DNA from: Piezodorus guildinii
Taxonomy: Eukaryota; Arthropoda; Insecta; Hemiptera; Pentatomidae
NCBI GenBank assembly: GCA_023052935.1
Contig: CM041294.1
Location: 22,840,635-22,904,634 of the forward strand
DNA length: 64,000 nt
Direction: 5' to 3'
Shown here: piece by piece, positions 61,001-63,790 of the stretch
How the letters are laid out: every line of letters begins with the position of its first letter
Position numbering within the stretch: the stretch's first letter is position 1
Notes under the pieces: generated by a model
The model's database searches: none
Seen by the model: the letters and a program-made list of their open reading frames with translations, nothing else
Told to the model about the DNA's origin: nothing
Translations under genes and position numbers: made by a program

Positions 61001-62321
61001 CTAATGTTTATAATACAAAGGTAGAGGATTAGTAACTGTTTACTTTAAATATGTAAACATTCGGAAGAAAACAACAGAGACCTGCAAAATCCTTTTTTTA
61101 TTTCAGAAACTATAAAAACGGACATTTCATGTGAAACAACCCAATAGTTGAATAAAAGTATTAATAATAATGAAAACTTGTGGCCTCGTCGATTTATTGA
61201 TTTTTTATTTTTATTTCATTAGTTAATAACAAGTTAATAACAGGGAGCGGTGTGGTCTAGTGGATTGAGCTCTAGTCTACTGTTCTCCAGCTCTCCTGGG
61301 TTTGAACCCTGGCTGAGGCAGAATTGTTTATTCTGTTATTTCAGGCGTGGAATGACCCTGGGGTATGGAGACCATCCTGGGATACACCCAGCCTCTATAA
61401 AGTAGGTACCCAAAATTGGAGAACAAATTTGGCGGCCAAGCGTAATCAAGGCCTAATCACATCATTGCACAACCGTTGGCCGTGAAACTATACTAATCTC
61501 TATATGTCCTGAACCCAAGACACTTCATGGGTTGTAGGGGTACAGGTTTTTAAGACAAGTCATTATAGTTAATAAATAATTTAATCATATTGTTTTTTTG
61601 GCTATGTAGAAGAAATGAAAGTTTGTTTGTTTATTCGTTTAACGTCACTTTATGCAATTGTGGCTAATTGGACGATGCTACAGTGGGAGTCCTAAATTTT
61701 GCCTATCCAGGTTTTATTAGGATAGGGATCTTTAACGAGTACCTGACGTCGCATAGGCTCAGGACCACCTCTTAACGTCCCCTCCGAAGGACGGCATAAC
61801 TAAGGATTTTTTATTTCTATTAAAAAATCCTAGGACCACCTGTGGGTTTGAACCCGTGACTTTTGGCATAAGAGGCTGTTATGCTAACCACCCTGCTACA
61901 AGTGATCCCATGAAAGTTTTTCTCCACCATTATCTTCACATTTAATGCGATATGGTTAACAGGTATATTTTTACAGCTTTCCATTATGTACATGTCAAGT
62001 AGAACATAAGATCTCATGTCATGCCTAATGTACAATACTCATTGTCCTGTTGTTATTTTGCTTCAATTGTCCTGTCCTAATGTTTATTGATTAGATTTCT
62101 TACTACACTTATAGCTATTGAAACAGATATAAAATCTAATATTTGATGGAATAATAAAATGATAAATATTATTTCATTCAGAATGTAATATGCTTTGATT
62201 TTAATTATTATTTGTTATTTTAGATGGCTTTGCCTTTTCGCAAGAAGAGGGAGGAGCGGTCGCCCAGTCGGATGTCATTAGAGCATACAATACTAATATA
62301 CCTAAACCAGGAGGAATGTAA
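15996..62321 (+). CDS. ATP8A: P4-ATPase phospholipid flippase, ATP8A family (23 coding exons, join)
   Basis: This gene encodes a class 1 P4-ATPase. The family uses ATP to move aminophospholipids, mainly phosphatidylserine, from the outer or luminal leaflet to the cytosolic leaflet, normally with a CDC50/TMEM30 partner. The exons listed below join in phase to 1,155 residues; animal ATP8A proteins are usually about 1,150-1,170. Visible in order are the M1-M2 segment with [11 protein letters not shown] (98-108), actuator-domain DGET (199-202), M4 PISL (366-369), the phosphorylated Asp419 in DKTGTLT, TGD (678-680), GDGAND (789-794), a hydrophobic C-terminal half with the last six helices, and a GFAFS tail motif (1125-1129). 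All 22 introns have GT-AG ends. No frameshift or internal stop occurs, so the gene looks functional despite about 43 kb of transposon-rich intron. An alternative first exon is possible. Confidence 0.96.
16300..16529 (+). CDS. ATP8A: ATP8A coding exon 2 (residues 22-98)
   Basis: It encodes the N-terminal cytosolic segment and the start of M1. The stretch from 'RIVFVNRPQ' through '[18 protein letters not shown]' to 'FFLLIALLQ' is diagnostic of the ATP8A family. Acceptor ttttag, donor gtgaga, ending in phase 0. Confidence 0.97.
17318..17588 (+). mobile_element. SINE-A, degenerate copy (intron 2)
   Basis: It shares the SINE-A body ('ttattctgttattcagc', 'gtactgaacccaagac') and tail ('gggttgtagtggtacag') with better copies at 24,268 and 61,243. 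The tRNA-like promoter is heavily mutated, which makes this the oldest-looking copy here. Confidence 0.75.
17641..17945 (+). pseudogene. Possible LINE C-terminal remnant (intron 2)
   Basis: A frame over about 17,654-17,940 has '[20 protein letters not shown]' followed by a basic tail, similar in layout to the ends of RTE/CR1-type LINE proteins. It has one internal stop, and the assignment is weak. Confidence 0.35.
18372..19160 (+). mobile_element. Mariner family M2, copy 1, internally deleted (intron 2)
   Basis: The element starts ttgggttgtttcacatgaa and ends with a diverged complement (ttcatgtgacacaacacaa), flanked by TA on both sides. The + strand carries only scraps of a mariner transposase, such as the '[18 protein letters not shown]' region near 18,910-18,960 and a C-terminal '[14 protein letters not shown]' (about 19,040-19,085). 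Length is 789 bp against about 1.3 kb for a complete mariner. It is related to the copy at 60,238-61,144. Confidence 0.85.
19830..19928 (+). CDS. ATP8A: ATP8A coding exon 3 (residues 99-131)
   Basis: It encodes the M1-M2 loop and M2: the highly conserved '[17 protein letters not shown]' (the PTGR segment near the lipid entry site) and then 'AIKEIIEDY'. Acceptor tttcag, donor gtaagt. Confidence 0.98.
19980..20984 (+). mobile_element. Mariner family M3, copy 1, 3'-truncated (intron 3)
   Basis: The 5' terminal repeat cgtgggtgaatcaaatataa follows a TA. A transposase frame runs from about 20,062 (N-terminal HTH region with '[20 protein letters not shown]', then '[20 protein letters not shown]') to a stop at about 20,570. 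It then continues in frame with '[17 protein letters not shown]', the first catalytic Asp, and later degraded '[20 protein letters not shown]' and 'YSPDLS'. Stops and frameshifts kill it. The 3' end is lost where it meets a SINE-B at about 20,985. Confidence 0.88.
20985..21212 (+). mobile_element. SINE-B, 5'-truncated (intron 3)
   Basis: It begins inside the tRNA-like head ('cacgggttcaaacccgcagg', box B) and continues through the conserved body to the tail 'gtagcataaaatta'. It abuts the truncated end of mariner M3 directly. Confidence 0.85.
21478..21638 (+). CDS. ATP8A: ATP8A coding exon 4 (residues 132-185)
   Basis: It encodes the start of the actuator domain: '[20 protein letters not shown]' and 'PADLIVLAS'. 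The donor gtaata leaves two bases (ag) that make Ser with exon 5. Confidence 0.97.
21728..22318 (-). mobile_element. Repeat H, inverted copy without CA tract (intron 4)
   Basis: The left end has 'ttactttcacttacctat' and the right end 'gtaagtgaagtcgtgtgttg', the inverted subterminal motifs of H. Internal blocks match the array at 11,090-13,465, but the CA tract and its surroundings are deleted. Confidence 0.8.
22707..22904 (+). CDS. ATP8A: ATP8A coding exon 5 (residues 185-251), DGET motif
   Basis: It encodes '[20 protein letters not shown]'. DGET is the actuator-domain dephosphorylation motif of P4-ATPases (residues 199-202). The donor is gtacgt at 22,905; with it the reading frame continues as Lys-Thr-Ala-Leu-Pro into exon 6. 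Confidence 0.97.
23353..23425. repeat. (TA)n microsatellite (intron 5)
   Basis: About 73 bp of pure TA. Both-strand open frames through it are artefacts. Confidence 0.95.
23459..23722 (+). mobile_element. SINE-B, near full length, diverged (intron 5)
   Basis: It has a tRNA-like head (box B 'gttgcaggatcgatcccact'), the 'gggagtaaaaaaaattc' block and the 3' part 'gatactcatttaagatccc'. Its tail 'gtagcctagcaatgctaaat' runs straight into a three-copy tandem repeat. Confidence 0.8.
23723..23912. repeat. Minisatellite, three copies of about 63 bp
   Basis: Three units begin 'aatgctaaatgaatcaact', 'gatgttaaatgattcaact' and 'gatgctaaataaagctact'. Each includes 'gttctc' and 'aactattt' at matching positions. 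The first unit starts in the tail of the preceding SINE-B. Confidence 0.8.
24268..24572 (+). mobile_element. SINE-A, full-length tRNA-derived copy (intron 5)
   Basis: The head contains a box-A-like 'tagtctagtggatagagtg' and a box B 'gggttcgaatcc', as in tRNA-derived SINEs. The body has 'tttattctgttaattcagcc' and 'gcggctgagcgtgatcaagg', and the tail 'catgggttttagaggtacag' runs into a T-run rather than an A-tail. It is not a functional tRNA gene, because the cloverleaf is incomplete and the element repeats elsewhere. Confidence 0.9.
25227..25306. repeat. (TA)n microsatellite (intron 5)
   Basis: TA repeats with two small interruptions. Confidence 0.95.
25310..26640. other. Remainder of intron 5, no recognised element
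   Basis: AT-rich sequence without recognised repeats or coding exons. A short AG dinucleotide run occurs near 25,875. Confidence 0.5.
26642..26919 (+). CDS. ATP8A: ATP8A coding exon 6 (residues 251-344), M3
   Basis: It encodes the end of the actuator domain ('[20 protein letters not shown]', '[20 protein letters not shown]') and the hydrophobic M3 segment '[20 protein letters not shown]'. The donor gtatat leaves one base. Confidence 0.97.
27035..27144 (+). CDS. ATP8A: ATP8A coding exon 7 (residues 344-380), M4 with PISL
   Basis: It encodes M4: '[20 protein letters not shown]'. PISL (366-369) is the P4-specific motif whose isoleucine forms part of the lipid gate. Only 115 bp separates this exon from exon 6. 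Donor gtgagt. Confidence 0.98.
27207..27408 (+). repeat. Intron 7 duplicated segment, copy 1
   Basis: About 200 bp from 'tattatttcaaagctattga' through 'ggacattgctaaacttttga' to 'atggcaacctatttctgtag' recur at 29,184-29,277 plus 30,077-30,183. In the second copy they are split by a Tc1-like element. Confidence 0.88.
27413..27697 (+). mobile_element. SINE-A, 5' part, split by a Penelope-like element
   Basis: The head has box B 'gggttcgaatcccgg'. The body runs to 'cttcatgggttgta', then the sequence changes to the Penelope-like element and the tail resumes at about 29,118. The duplicated bases 'ttcatgggttgta' at both junctions look like a target-site duplication. Confidence 0.88.
27698..29117 (-). 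mobile_element. Penelope-like element (PLE), 5'-truncated
   Basis: The minus strand (about 29,040 down to 28,497) encodes a PLE reverse transcriptase: '[20 protein letters not shown]', then '[19 protein letters not shown]', then the catalytic 'KYVDDLFLI' and '[20 protein letters not shown]'. Downstream (about 28,165-28,054) is the beginning of the GIY-YIG endonuclease ('[19 protein letters not shown]'), soon stopped. Frames are broken and the 5' part is missing, so it is inactive. Matching inverted segments ('gagccatcatcagggctac' and its complement) sit at both ends, as in PLE terminal repeats. Confidence 0.9.
29118..29165 (+). mobile_element. SINE-A, 3' tail resumed after PLE
   Basis: 'catgggttgtagtgatacag' plus a T-run completes the SINE-A begun at 27,413. 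Confidence 0.85.
29184..30183 (+). repeat. Intron 7 duplicated segment, copy 2, interrupted by Tc1-like element
   Basis: The left half (29,184-29,277) and right half (30,077-30,183) match 27,207-27,408 with scattered substitutions. The break is filled by the TA-flanked element at 29,278-30,076. Confidence 0.88.
29278..30076 (-). mobile_element. Tc1-like element, deleted remnant
   Basis: The ends are cactcactcaaaaaagttcc and its complement, flanked by TA. The minus strand (29,746-29,450) encodes the N-terminal paired-like HTH of a Tc1-type transposase ('[20 protein letters not shown]', '[20 protein letters not shown]', 'GRPRKL'). The catalytic DDE part is missing; total length is 799 bp. Confidence 0.88.
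30598..32213 (-). mobile_element. RTE-like LINE L1a, 5'-truncated, split by SINE-B (intron 7)
   Basis: The minus strand encodes, in order, an RT N-terminal part ('[20 protein letters not shown]', about 32,192), '[14 protein letters not shown]', '[20 protein letters not shown]', the catalytic YADD (about 31,675), '[13 protein letters not shown]', and after the SINE '[20 protein letters not shown]' to the '[11 protein letters not shown]' end. The endonuclease is absent and frames are broken. The 3' end (left) has an ATT-type tail. The insertion is antisense to the host gene. Confidence 0.9.
31157..31438 (-). mobile_element. SINE-B, full-length copy inserted in LINE L1a
   Basis: It is a complete reverse-oriented copy, with the tRNA-like head at the right ('gggtttgaacccgtgacc' as seen on +, box B). 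Flanking direct repeats 'ggatttcatttttctttg' (31,139) and 'ggatttcattttttcttg' (31,440) mark the target-site duplication inside the LINE, so the SINE is younger than this LINE copy. Confidence 0.9.
32308..32403 (+). CDS. ATP8A: ATP8A coding exon 8 (residues 381-412)
   Basis: It encodes the stalk after M4: '[18 protein letters not shown]' and '[13 protein letters not shown]', which lead straight to the phosphorylation site. Acceptor tcatag, donor gtaagt. Confidence 0.98.
32483..32614 (+). CDS. ATP8A: ATP8A coding exon 9 (residues 413-456), DKTGTLT
   Basis: It encodes '[15 protein letters not shown]'. Asp419, codon at 32,501-32,503, is the P-type ATPase residue that is phosphorylated during the cycle. 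The intron before it is only 79 bp. Donor gtatta. Confidence 0.99.
32620..33706. other. Intron 9, left part, unassigned repeat-like sequence
   Basis: About 33,030-33,640 has a somewhat higher GC content than typical intron here and short minus-strand frames, suggesting an old transposon, but I cannot name the family. Confidence 0.3.
33707..34618 (+). mobile_element. Mariner family M4, internally deleted (intron 9)
   Basis: The ends are cgaggtgtgttcaaaaagta and its complement, flanked by TA (33,705 and 34,619). The + strand starts '[20 protein letters not shown]' (33,921) and '[20 protein letters not shown]', then stops at 34,203. Later fragments in other frames include '[19 protein letters not shown]', the last catalytic-Asp region. 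The middle of the transposase is deleted, leaving 912 bp. Confidence 0.92.
34619..35019. other. End of intron 9, no recognised element
   Basis: AT-rich sequence between mariner M4 and exon 10. Nothing recognised. Confidence 0.5.
35020..35146 (+). CDS. ATP8A: ATP8A coding exon 10 (residues 457-499)
   Basis: It encodes the first part of the nucleotide-binding domain: '[15 protein letters not shown]' and 'VIYHASSPD'. The donor gtaagg leaves one base that makes Asp with exon 11. Confidence 0.97.
35250..35446 (+). CDS. ATP8A: ATP8A coding exon 11 (residues 499-564)
   Basis: It encodes the nucleotide-binding domain: '[15 protein letters not shown]', '[15 protein letters not shown]' and 'GKIILYCK', whose Lys begins the KGAD ATP-binding motif completed by exon 12. 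Donor gtaagt. Confidence 0.98.
35945..36222 (+). mobile_element. SINE-A, near full length (intron 11)
   Basis: The head is 'gtggtctagtggatagagca' with box B 'gggttcaaatccc', followed by the typical body and the tail 'catgggttgtacaggtacag'. Confidence 0.88.
36255..36401 (+). CDS. ATP8A: ATP8A coding exon 12 (residues 565-613)
   Basis: It encodes '[17 protein letters not shown]' and '[16 protein letters not shown]', the end of the nucleotide-binding domain, which is highly conserved across P4-ATPases. Donor gtattg. Confidence 0.98.
36597..36666. repeat. (TA)n microsatellite (intron 12)
   Basis: About 70 bp of TA repeats in an otherwise unremarkable 700-bp intron. Confidence 0.95.
37109..37246 (+). 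CDS. ATP8A: ATP8A coding exon 13 (residues 614-659)
   Basis: It encodes '[17 protein letters not shown]' and '[14 protein letters not shown]', the hinge back to the P domain. Donor gtagaa. Confidence 0.98.
37259..38335 (+). mobile_element. RTE-like LINE L1a, truncated, split by SINE-C (intron 13)
   Basis: The + strand reads the same RT as at 30,598-32,213: '[20 protein letters not shown]', '[20 protein letters not shown]', then '[12 protein letters not shown]' after a stop. Past the SINE it continues with '[20 protein letters not shown]' and '[18 protein letters not shown]'. It begins only 12 bp after exon 13 and ends at 38,335 without its normal 3' tail. Sense orientation, dead. Confidence 0.88.
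37757..38043 (-). mobile_element. SINE-C, tRNA-derived, full-length reversed copy
   Basis: On the minus strand it begins 'gagcccgttgctgagtggc', with box A 'gctgagtggctagcacgc' and box B 'gagttcgaatctcag', followed by the body and a T-run on + (poly-A on -). It lies within LINE L1a. Confidence 0.85.
38538..38690 (+). CDS. ATP8A: ATP8A coding exon 14 (residues 660-710), TGDK
   Basis: It encodes '[20 protein letters not shown]' and '[15 protein letters not shown]'. TGD at 678-680 belongs to the P domain catalytic site. The donor gttagt is unusual; reading through would hit a stop seven codons later, so splicing at 38,691 is required. Confidence 0.96.
39389..39574 (+). CDS. ATP8A: ATP8A coding exon 15 (residues 711-772)
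   Basis: It encodes '[15 protein letters not shown]' and '[16 protein letters not shown]', a P-domain block shared by all P4-ATPases. Donor gtaaga. Confidence 0.98.
39664..39822 (+). CDS. ATP8A: ATP8A coding exon 16 (residues 773-825), GDGAND
   Basis: It encodes '[20 protein letters not shown]' and '[20 protein letters not shown]'. GDGAND (789-794) coordinates the catalytic magnesium. The preceding intron is only 89 bp. Donor gtaaat. Confidence 0.99.
39823..40332. other. Start of intron 16, no recognised element
   Basis: AT-rich, without repeats that I recognise, ending in a short ATA/AAT run at the tail of a LINE fragment. Confidence 0.5.
40333..40437 (-). mobile_element. RTE-like LINE L1a, very short 3' end fragment
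   Basis: 'cgaacccgaaggttcgatgc' and the ATT-type tail match the 3' ends at 1,235 and 30,598. Only about 100 bp were inserted. Confidence 0.85.
40599..42051 (-). mobile_element. Repeat H, inverted copy split by mariner M1 (intron 16)
   Basis: The left end is 'tttactttcgcttacctata' with the terminal hairpin, and the right end 'gtaagtgaaagtcgtgtgtt'. The sequence breaks at 40,937 and resumes at 41,840 around a TA-flanked mariner. Confidence 0.85.
40939..41837 (-). mobile_element. Mariner family M1, copy 1, internally deleted
   Basis: It is an 899-bp element with termini ttgggttgatgcaaaattaa and its complement, flanked by TA duplications (40,937 and 41,838). One minus-strand frame, ATG at 41,648 to stop at 41,016, encodes 210 residues. 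The N-terminal DNA-binding part ('[20 protein letters not shown]') is joined in frame to '[20 protein letters not shown]' and '[15 protein letters not shown]'. About 130 residues are missing against full cecropia-type mariners, including the first catalytic Asp, so it cannot be an active transposase. Confidence 0.95.
42280..42565 (+). mobile_element. SINE-C, + copy, diverged (intron 16)
   Basis: The head 'gtggctagcacgctagtcta' and the body 'ggggattcactcacagcctc' match the complement of 37,757-38,043. Box B is eroded. Confidence 0.75.
42566..43288. other. End of intron 16, no recognised element
   Basis: AT-rich. No repeat or coding frame recognised. Confidence 0.5.
43289..43474 (+). CDS. ATP8A: ATP8A coding exon 17 (residues 826-887), M5-M6
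   Basis: It encodes '[20 protein letters not shown]', '[20 protein letters not shown]' and '[16 protein letters not shown]', the M5-M6 region with the conserved FYKN and GQ segments. Donor gtaagt. Confidence 0.98.
43546..43640. repeat. Perfect inverted repeat, 43-bp arms and 9-base loop (intron 17)
   Basis: The left arm (43,546-43,588) is the exact reverse complement of the right arm (43,598-43,640) with loop aactaaata. The arms include 'agtccgggtggcggtcatta', far richer in GC than the intron. It lies 71 bp past exon 17. No other copy occurs in this window. It could be a tiny snap-back MITE or a transcribed long hairpin. Confidence 0.97.
43650..44340. other. Remainder of intron 17
   Basis: AT-rich sequence with nothing recognised. 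Confidence 0.5.
44353..44610 (+). CDS. ATP8A: ATP8A coding exon 18 (residues 888-973), M7
   Basis: It encodes '[20 protein letters not shown]', '[20 protein letters not shown]' and the M7 segment '[16 protein letters not shown]', then '[11 protein letters not shown]'. Donor gtaagt. Confidence 0.98.
45121..45239 (+). CDS. ATP8A: ATP8A coding exon 19 (residues 974-1013), M8-M9
   Basis: It encodes '[20 protein letters not shown]' and '[18 protein letters not shown]'. The donor gtaaaa leaves two bases (ag), completed by C of exon 20 to Ser. Confidence 0.98.
45320..45454 (+). CDS. ATP8A: ATP8A coding exon 20 (residues 1013-1058), M10
   Basis: It encodes '[20 protein letters not shown]', the last helix. 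The donor is gtaatt at 45,455; reading on would give a stop one codon later, and the phase fits exon 21 exactly, so splicing is preferred. Confidence 0.95.
45601..46603 (-). mobile_element. Jockey-like LINE, 5'-truncated (intron 20)
   Basis: On the minus strand, broken frames from 46,600 to about 45,720 encode the RT end: '[20 protein letters not shown]', a mutated FADD ('[12 protein letters not shown]'), '[20 protein letters not shown]' and '[20 protein letters not shown]'. The 3' end carries a poly-A tail (T-run at 45,601). Near-identical 'agaacatcct' and 'aaaacatcct' flank it as target-site duplication. Inactive. Confidence 0.88.
46951..47049 (+). CDS. ATP8A: ATP8A coding exon 21 (residues 1058-1091)
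   Basis: It encodes the cytosolic C-terminal tail: '[20 protein letters not shown]'. Acceptor ttttag, donor gtaagt, two bases carried over. Confidence 0.95.
47050..48408. other. Start of intron 21, no recognised element
   Basis: AT-rich sequence without recognised repeats. Homopolymer T-runs near 47,830 and 48,180. Confidence 0.5.
48409..49487 (+). mobile_element. RTE-like LINE L1a, 5'-truncated with 3' tail (intron 21)
   Basis: The + strand starts in the RT ('[20 protein letters not shown]') and continues with '[20 protein letters not shown]', the intact YADD (about 48,680) and '[10 protein letters not shown]', then a stop. After frameshifts the C-terminal part ends with 'FGFRKPI' and an ATT repeat tail at 49,466-49,482. 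It is the best-preserved 3' half of the family in the window. Confidence 0.9.
49500..50830. other. Middle of intron 21, no recognised element
   Basis: AT-rich intron. Nothing recognised. Confidence 0.5.
50833..51731 (-). mobile_element. Mariner family M1, copy 2, same internal deletion
   Basis: It is exactly 899 bp like copy 1, with the same termini, the same deletion junction and the same 210-residue frame (ATG at 51,542, stop at 50,910). By eye I count about three substitutions between copies, giving for example Asp to Glu in '[10 protein letters not shown]' and Pro to Leu in 'LCPALMNRK'. TA duplications flank it (50,831 and 51,732). Confidence 0.96.
52062..52092. repeat. Long T-run (intron 21)
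   Basis: About 30 consecutive T residues, possibly the tail of an unrecognised antisense retroelement. Confidence 0.9.
52340..53540 (-). mobile_element. Mariner family M3, copy 2, near full length (intron 21)
   Basis: The ends gtgggtgaatcaaatataaa (left) and its complement (right) are flanked by TA, length 1,201 bp. The minus strand reads '[18 protein letters not shown]', then after a frameshift '[20 protein letters not shown]' and '[17 protein letters not shown]' (Glu after the first catalytic Asp changed to Gly). It continues with '[20 protein letters not shown]' and '[15 protein letters not shown]', and ends near 52,430 with a '[15 protein letters not shown]'-type tail. Frameshifts and substitutions make it inactive. 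It is the more complete partner of 19,980-20,984. Confidence 0.93.
53541..55816. other. End of intron 21, no recognised element
   Basis: 2.3 kb of AT-rich intron with no recognised repeats and no conserved exon found. Confidence 0.5.
55817..55914 (+). CDS. ATP8A: ATP8A coding exon 22 (residues 1091-1124)
   Basis: It encodes '[20 protein letters not shown]' of the cytosolic tail, matching the 'SLTERAQLLKNVF'-type block of vertebrate homologues. Acceptor ctccag, donor gtaagt. Confidence 0.95.
56560..56775 (-). mobile_element. LINE RT fragment (intron 22)
   Basis: The minus strand reads '[13 protein letters not shown]', a mutated YADD neighbourhood, followed by '[15 protein letters not shown]', the usual 'K...KT' block of LINE RTs. 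Stops interrupt it. An A-run lies at its right edge on +. Confidence 0.6.
56800..58790. other. Middle of intron 22, mostly unassigned
   Basis: AT-rich. A slightly higher-GC block at about 57,290-57,500 looks like an old repeat but was not identified. 'aaggtaac...gttacctt' at 57,240-57,277 is a small inverted repeat. Confidence 0.4.
58796..59688 (+). mobile_element. Repeat H, 3' part, split by a LINE fragment (intron 22)
   Basis: It starts 'aaaatttaaaatatcagcat', breaks at 58,892, resumes at 59,362 with 'gcgagtttgatcaaaatcat' and ends with 'cccttactatatatttcata' and 'gtgaaagtaa'. Its CA tract has been lost. Confidence 0.85.
58893..59361 (+). mobile_element. LINE fragment inserted in repeat H, with 12-bp target duplication
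   Basis: The + strand encodes an RT tail: '[20 protein letters not shown]', '[12 protein letters not shown]', and after an internal deletion '[20 protein letters not shown]' and '[17 protein letters not shown]'. The flanking 12-bp direct repeat gaattttacatc (58,881-58,892 and 59,362-59,373) proves insertion into H. Confidence 0.92.
60238..61144 (-). mobile_element. Mariner family M2, copy 2, internally deleted (intron 22)
   Basis: The ends ttgggttgcgtcacatgaaa and its complement are flanked by TA, length 907 bp. The minus strand encodes a broken transposase with '[20 protein letters not shown]', '[20 protein letters not shown]' and a degraded C-terminus. The N-terminal HTH lies further right, near 60,900-60,960. 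It is more complete than copy 1. Confidence 0.9.
61243..61547 (+). mobile_element. SINE-A, full-length copy (intron 22)
   Basis: The head is 'gtgtggtctagtggattgag' with box B 'gggtttgaaccctgg', followed by the complete body and the tail 'catgggttgtaggggtacag' into a T-run. Confidence 0.9.
61625..61909 (-). mobile_element. SINE-B, full length, 10-bp target duplication (intron 22)
   Basis: It is a complete reverse copy with the tRNA-like head at the right. The direct repeats atgaaagttt at 61,615-61,624 and 61,910-61,919 flank it. It is among the best-preserved SINE-B copies in the window. Confidence 0.93.
62224..62321 (+). CDS. ATP8A: ATP8A coding exon 23 (residues 1124-1155 and stop)
   Basis: It encodes '[20 protein letters not shown]' and ends 'PKPGGM' before TAA (62,319-62,321). 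The GFAFS motif at 1125-1129 corresponds to the GYAFS motif of the autoinhibitory C-terminus in ATP8A proteins. Confidence 0.97.
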
Positions 62322-62700
62322 TCTTGGTTATTGAATTTAAAACTGTCCTCATCCTTTGAGAGGCTATATTTTTTGATAATGAATGAAACATTAATCAACT
62401 TTTCAGTACTATAAGTACACACACATGTGACTTTACGATTCCTTATCATTTGTTGTTGTTAATTTTTAATGTTAATATTCATGTAAATACATTTATATAT
62501 ATAGATATAAGAACAAGTGTCTCTATGTTGCATTTATTATTTTTAAAAACATATGCACTTAAATTTTTTATCGTAAATCTATGATACCTTCAATTCTCCT
62601 TCCAAATCTTATAATTAATTCATTTCAATTATTTTTTGCAAAATTCATTTAAAAATTATACTTTCTTTTAAATAAAGTTTTACATTTTTTTCTTAATATA
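62322..62700 (+). other. ATP8A: 3' UTR of ATP8A (inferred)
   Basis: AT-rich sequence follows the stop codon without repeats. The end is inferred from the first good poly(A) signal at 62,671. Confidence 0.55.
62671..62676 (+). terminator. AATAAA polyadenylation signal candidate
   Basis: AATAAA lies about 350 bp after the stop codon. It is followed by T-rich sequence, as expected downstream of a cleavage site. Confidence 0.5.
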
Positions 62701-62894
62701 AATTAGTTTCGACTCAATTACTGCAATTTTAGATATTTACTTGTTTCAATATAATTGATCCCTTTCAAATACAATTTTCAATACAGTTGTGAAGAAGAAA
62801 AAATGGTGATGACATGAATTTTTTTTTTTTTTTTATATAATTCTATTTTTTTATATGTAATGTTAAGAAAAAAGTTTTTATTTAGGTTTGTTAG

Positions 62895-63790
62895 TCATCA
62901 TCATGATCTATCCTCTTTCTAACCGCTTTATGCAATGTGACGAGGAAGTCGAAGTCTATTGATCCTTCTCCATGATGCCTTCTGTCTGTCATCTTCTCTG
63001 AAACTCTCTACCTCATCTTCCCATCTTCTAGACCATTCTCTTCCTCTTTTCCCCTCTACTTTGGGTTGATAGACTACTTGTCGGGTTTCATTCTCAGAAA
63101 ATGTCTTAGCCATTTTAGTCAATTCTCTATCATTTTGTTGGCCTACTAATCTTTCATATATTTCTCATTTCTTTTGCTTGTATCCATGATTAATGTTTCT
63201 TTATCAGGATTCATGATTTTGAAGAGTTCGTTAAAATGGGGAGAAATTTCTATCAAAATTCAGCCACTTTTATTTTATTTTCACCTGTCGCCTGTTTAGA
63301 AAGCCTCTCTTAACTACTTAGAACATCCTGCCTGCAGCTGCGATTTGCTCAGTCACCTCTGAATCGATGTATCAATTTTCATTAAAGTATTTGAAGTTTT
63401 CTACTTATTCAAAGATTTTCTCTTTTACTCTGATGATGCCTATATTTCTCCTGGGCTTCTTAACCCTCATCACTTTTGTTTTCTCAGGGTTTATAATCAC
63501 ATTTATCTTTAGCAGCTCTTCTTTTAATTTATTAATATTTACTGTTATTATAGTTTACTGTCATTGTCGGAGGAAATAACAATATCATCAGCAAATGCAA
63601 CTAATGATTGACATATTGGTATTAGTTAAGCTTATCCCAGGTGAAATTTCCCCATTTTTTCTTTAGCCTTTCAAATTACTGAGTTCATTGATAAAATAAA
63701 GAAAAGTGAACTGAGATTATAACCTTGACAGCTTACTGCAGTTGTTTTAATTTCATGAGAAATGCAGTTGGTAAATCTTATCATGTCTTT
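62895..63790 (-). mobile_element. LINE remnant, RT and C-terminal part, downstream of the gene
   Basis: On the minus strand, about 63,602-63,560 reads 'VAFADDIVISSDNDS', the RT catalytic FADD motif. Further along, 63,122-62,928 reads 'WSRRWEDEVESFREDDRQKA' and 'SWRRINRLRLPRHIA', the usual LINE C-terminus. Many stops and frameshifts; dead. It is related to, but not the same as, family L1a. Confidence 0.75.
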
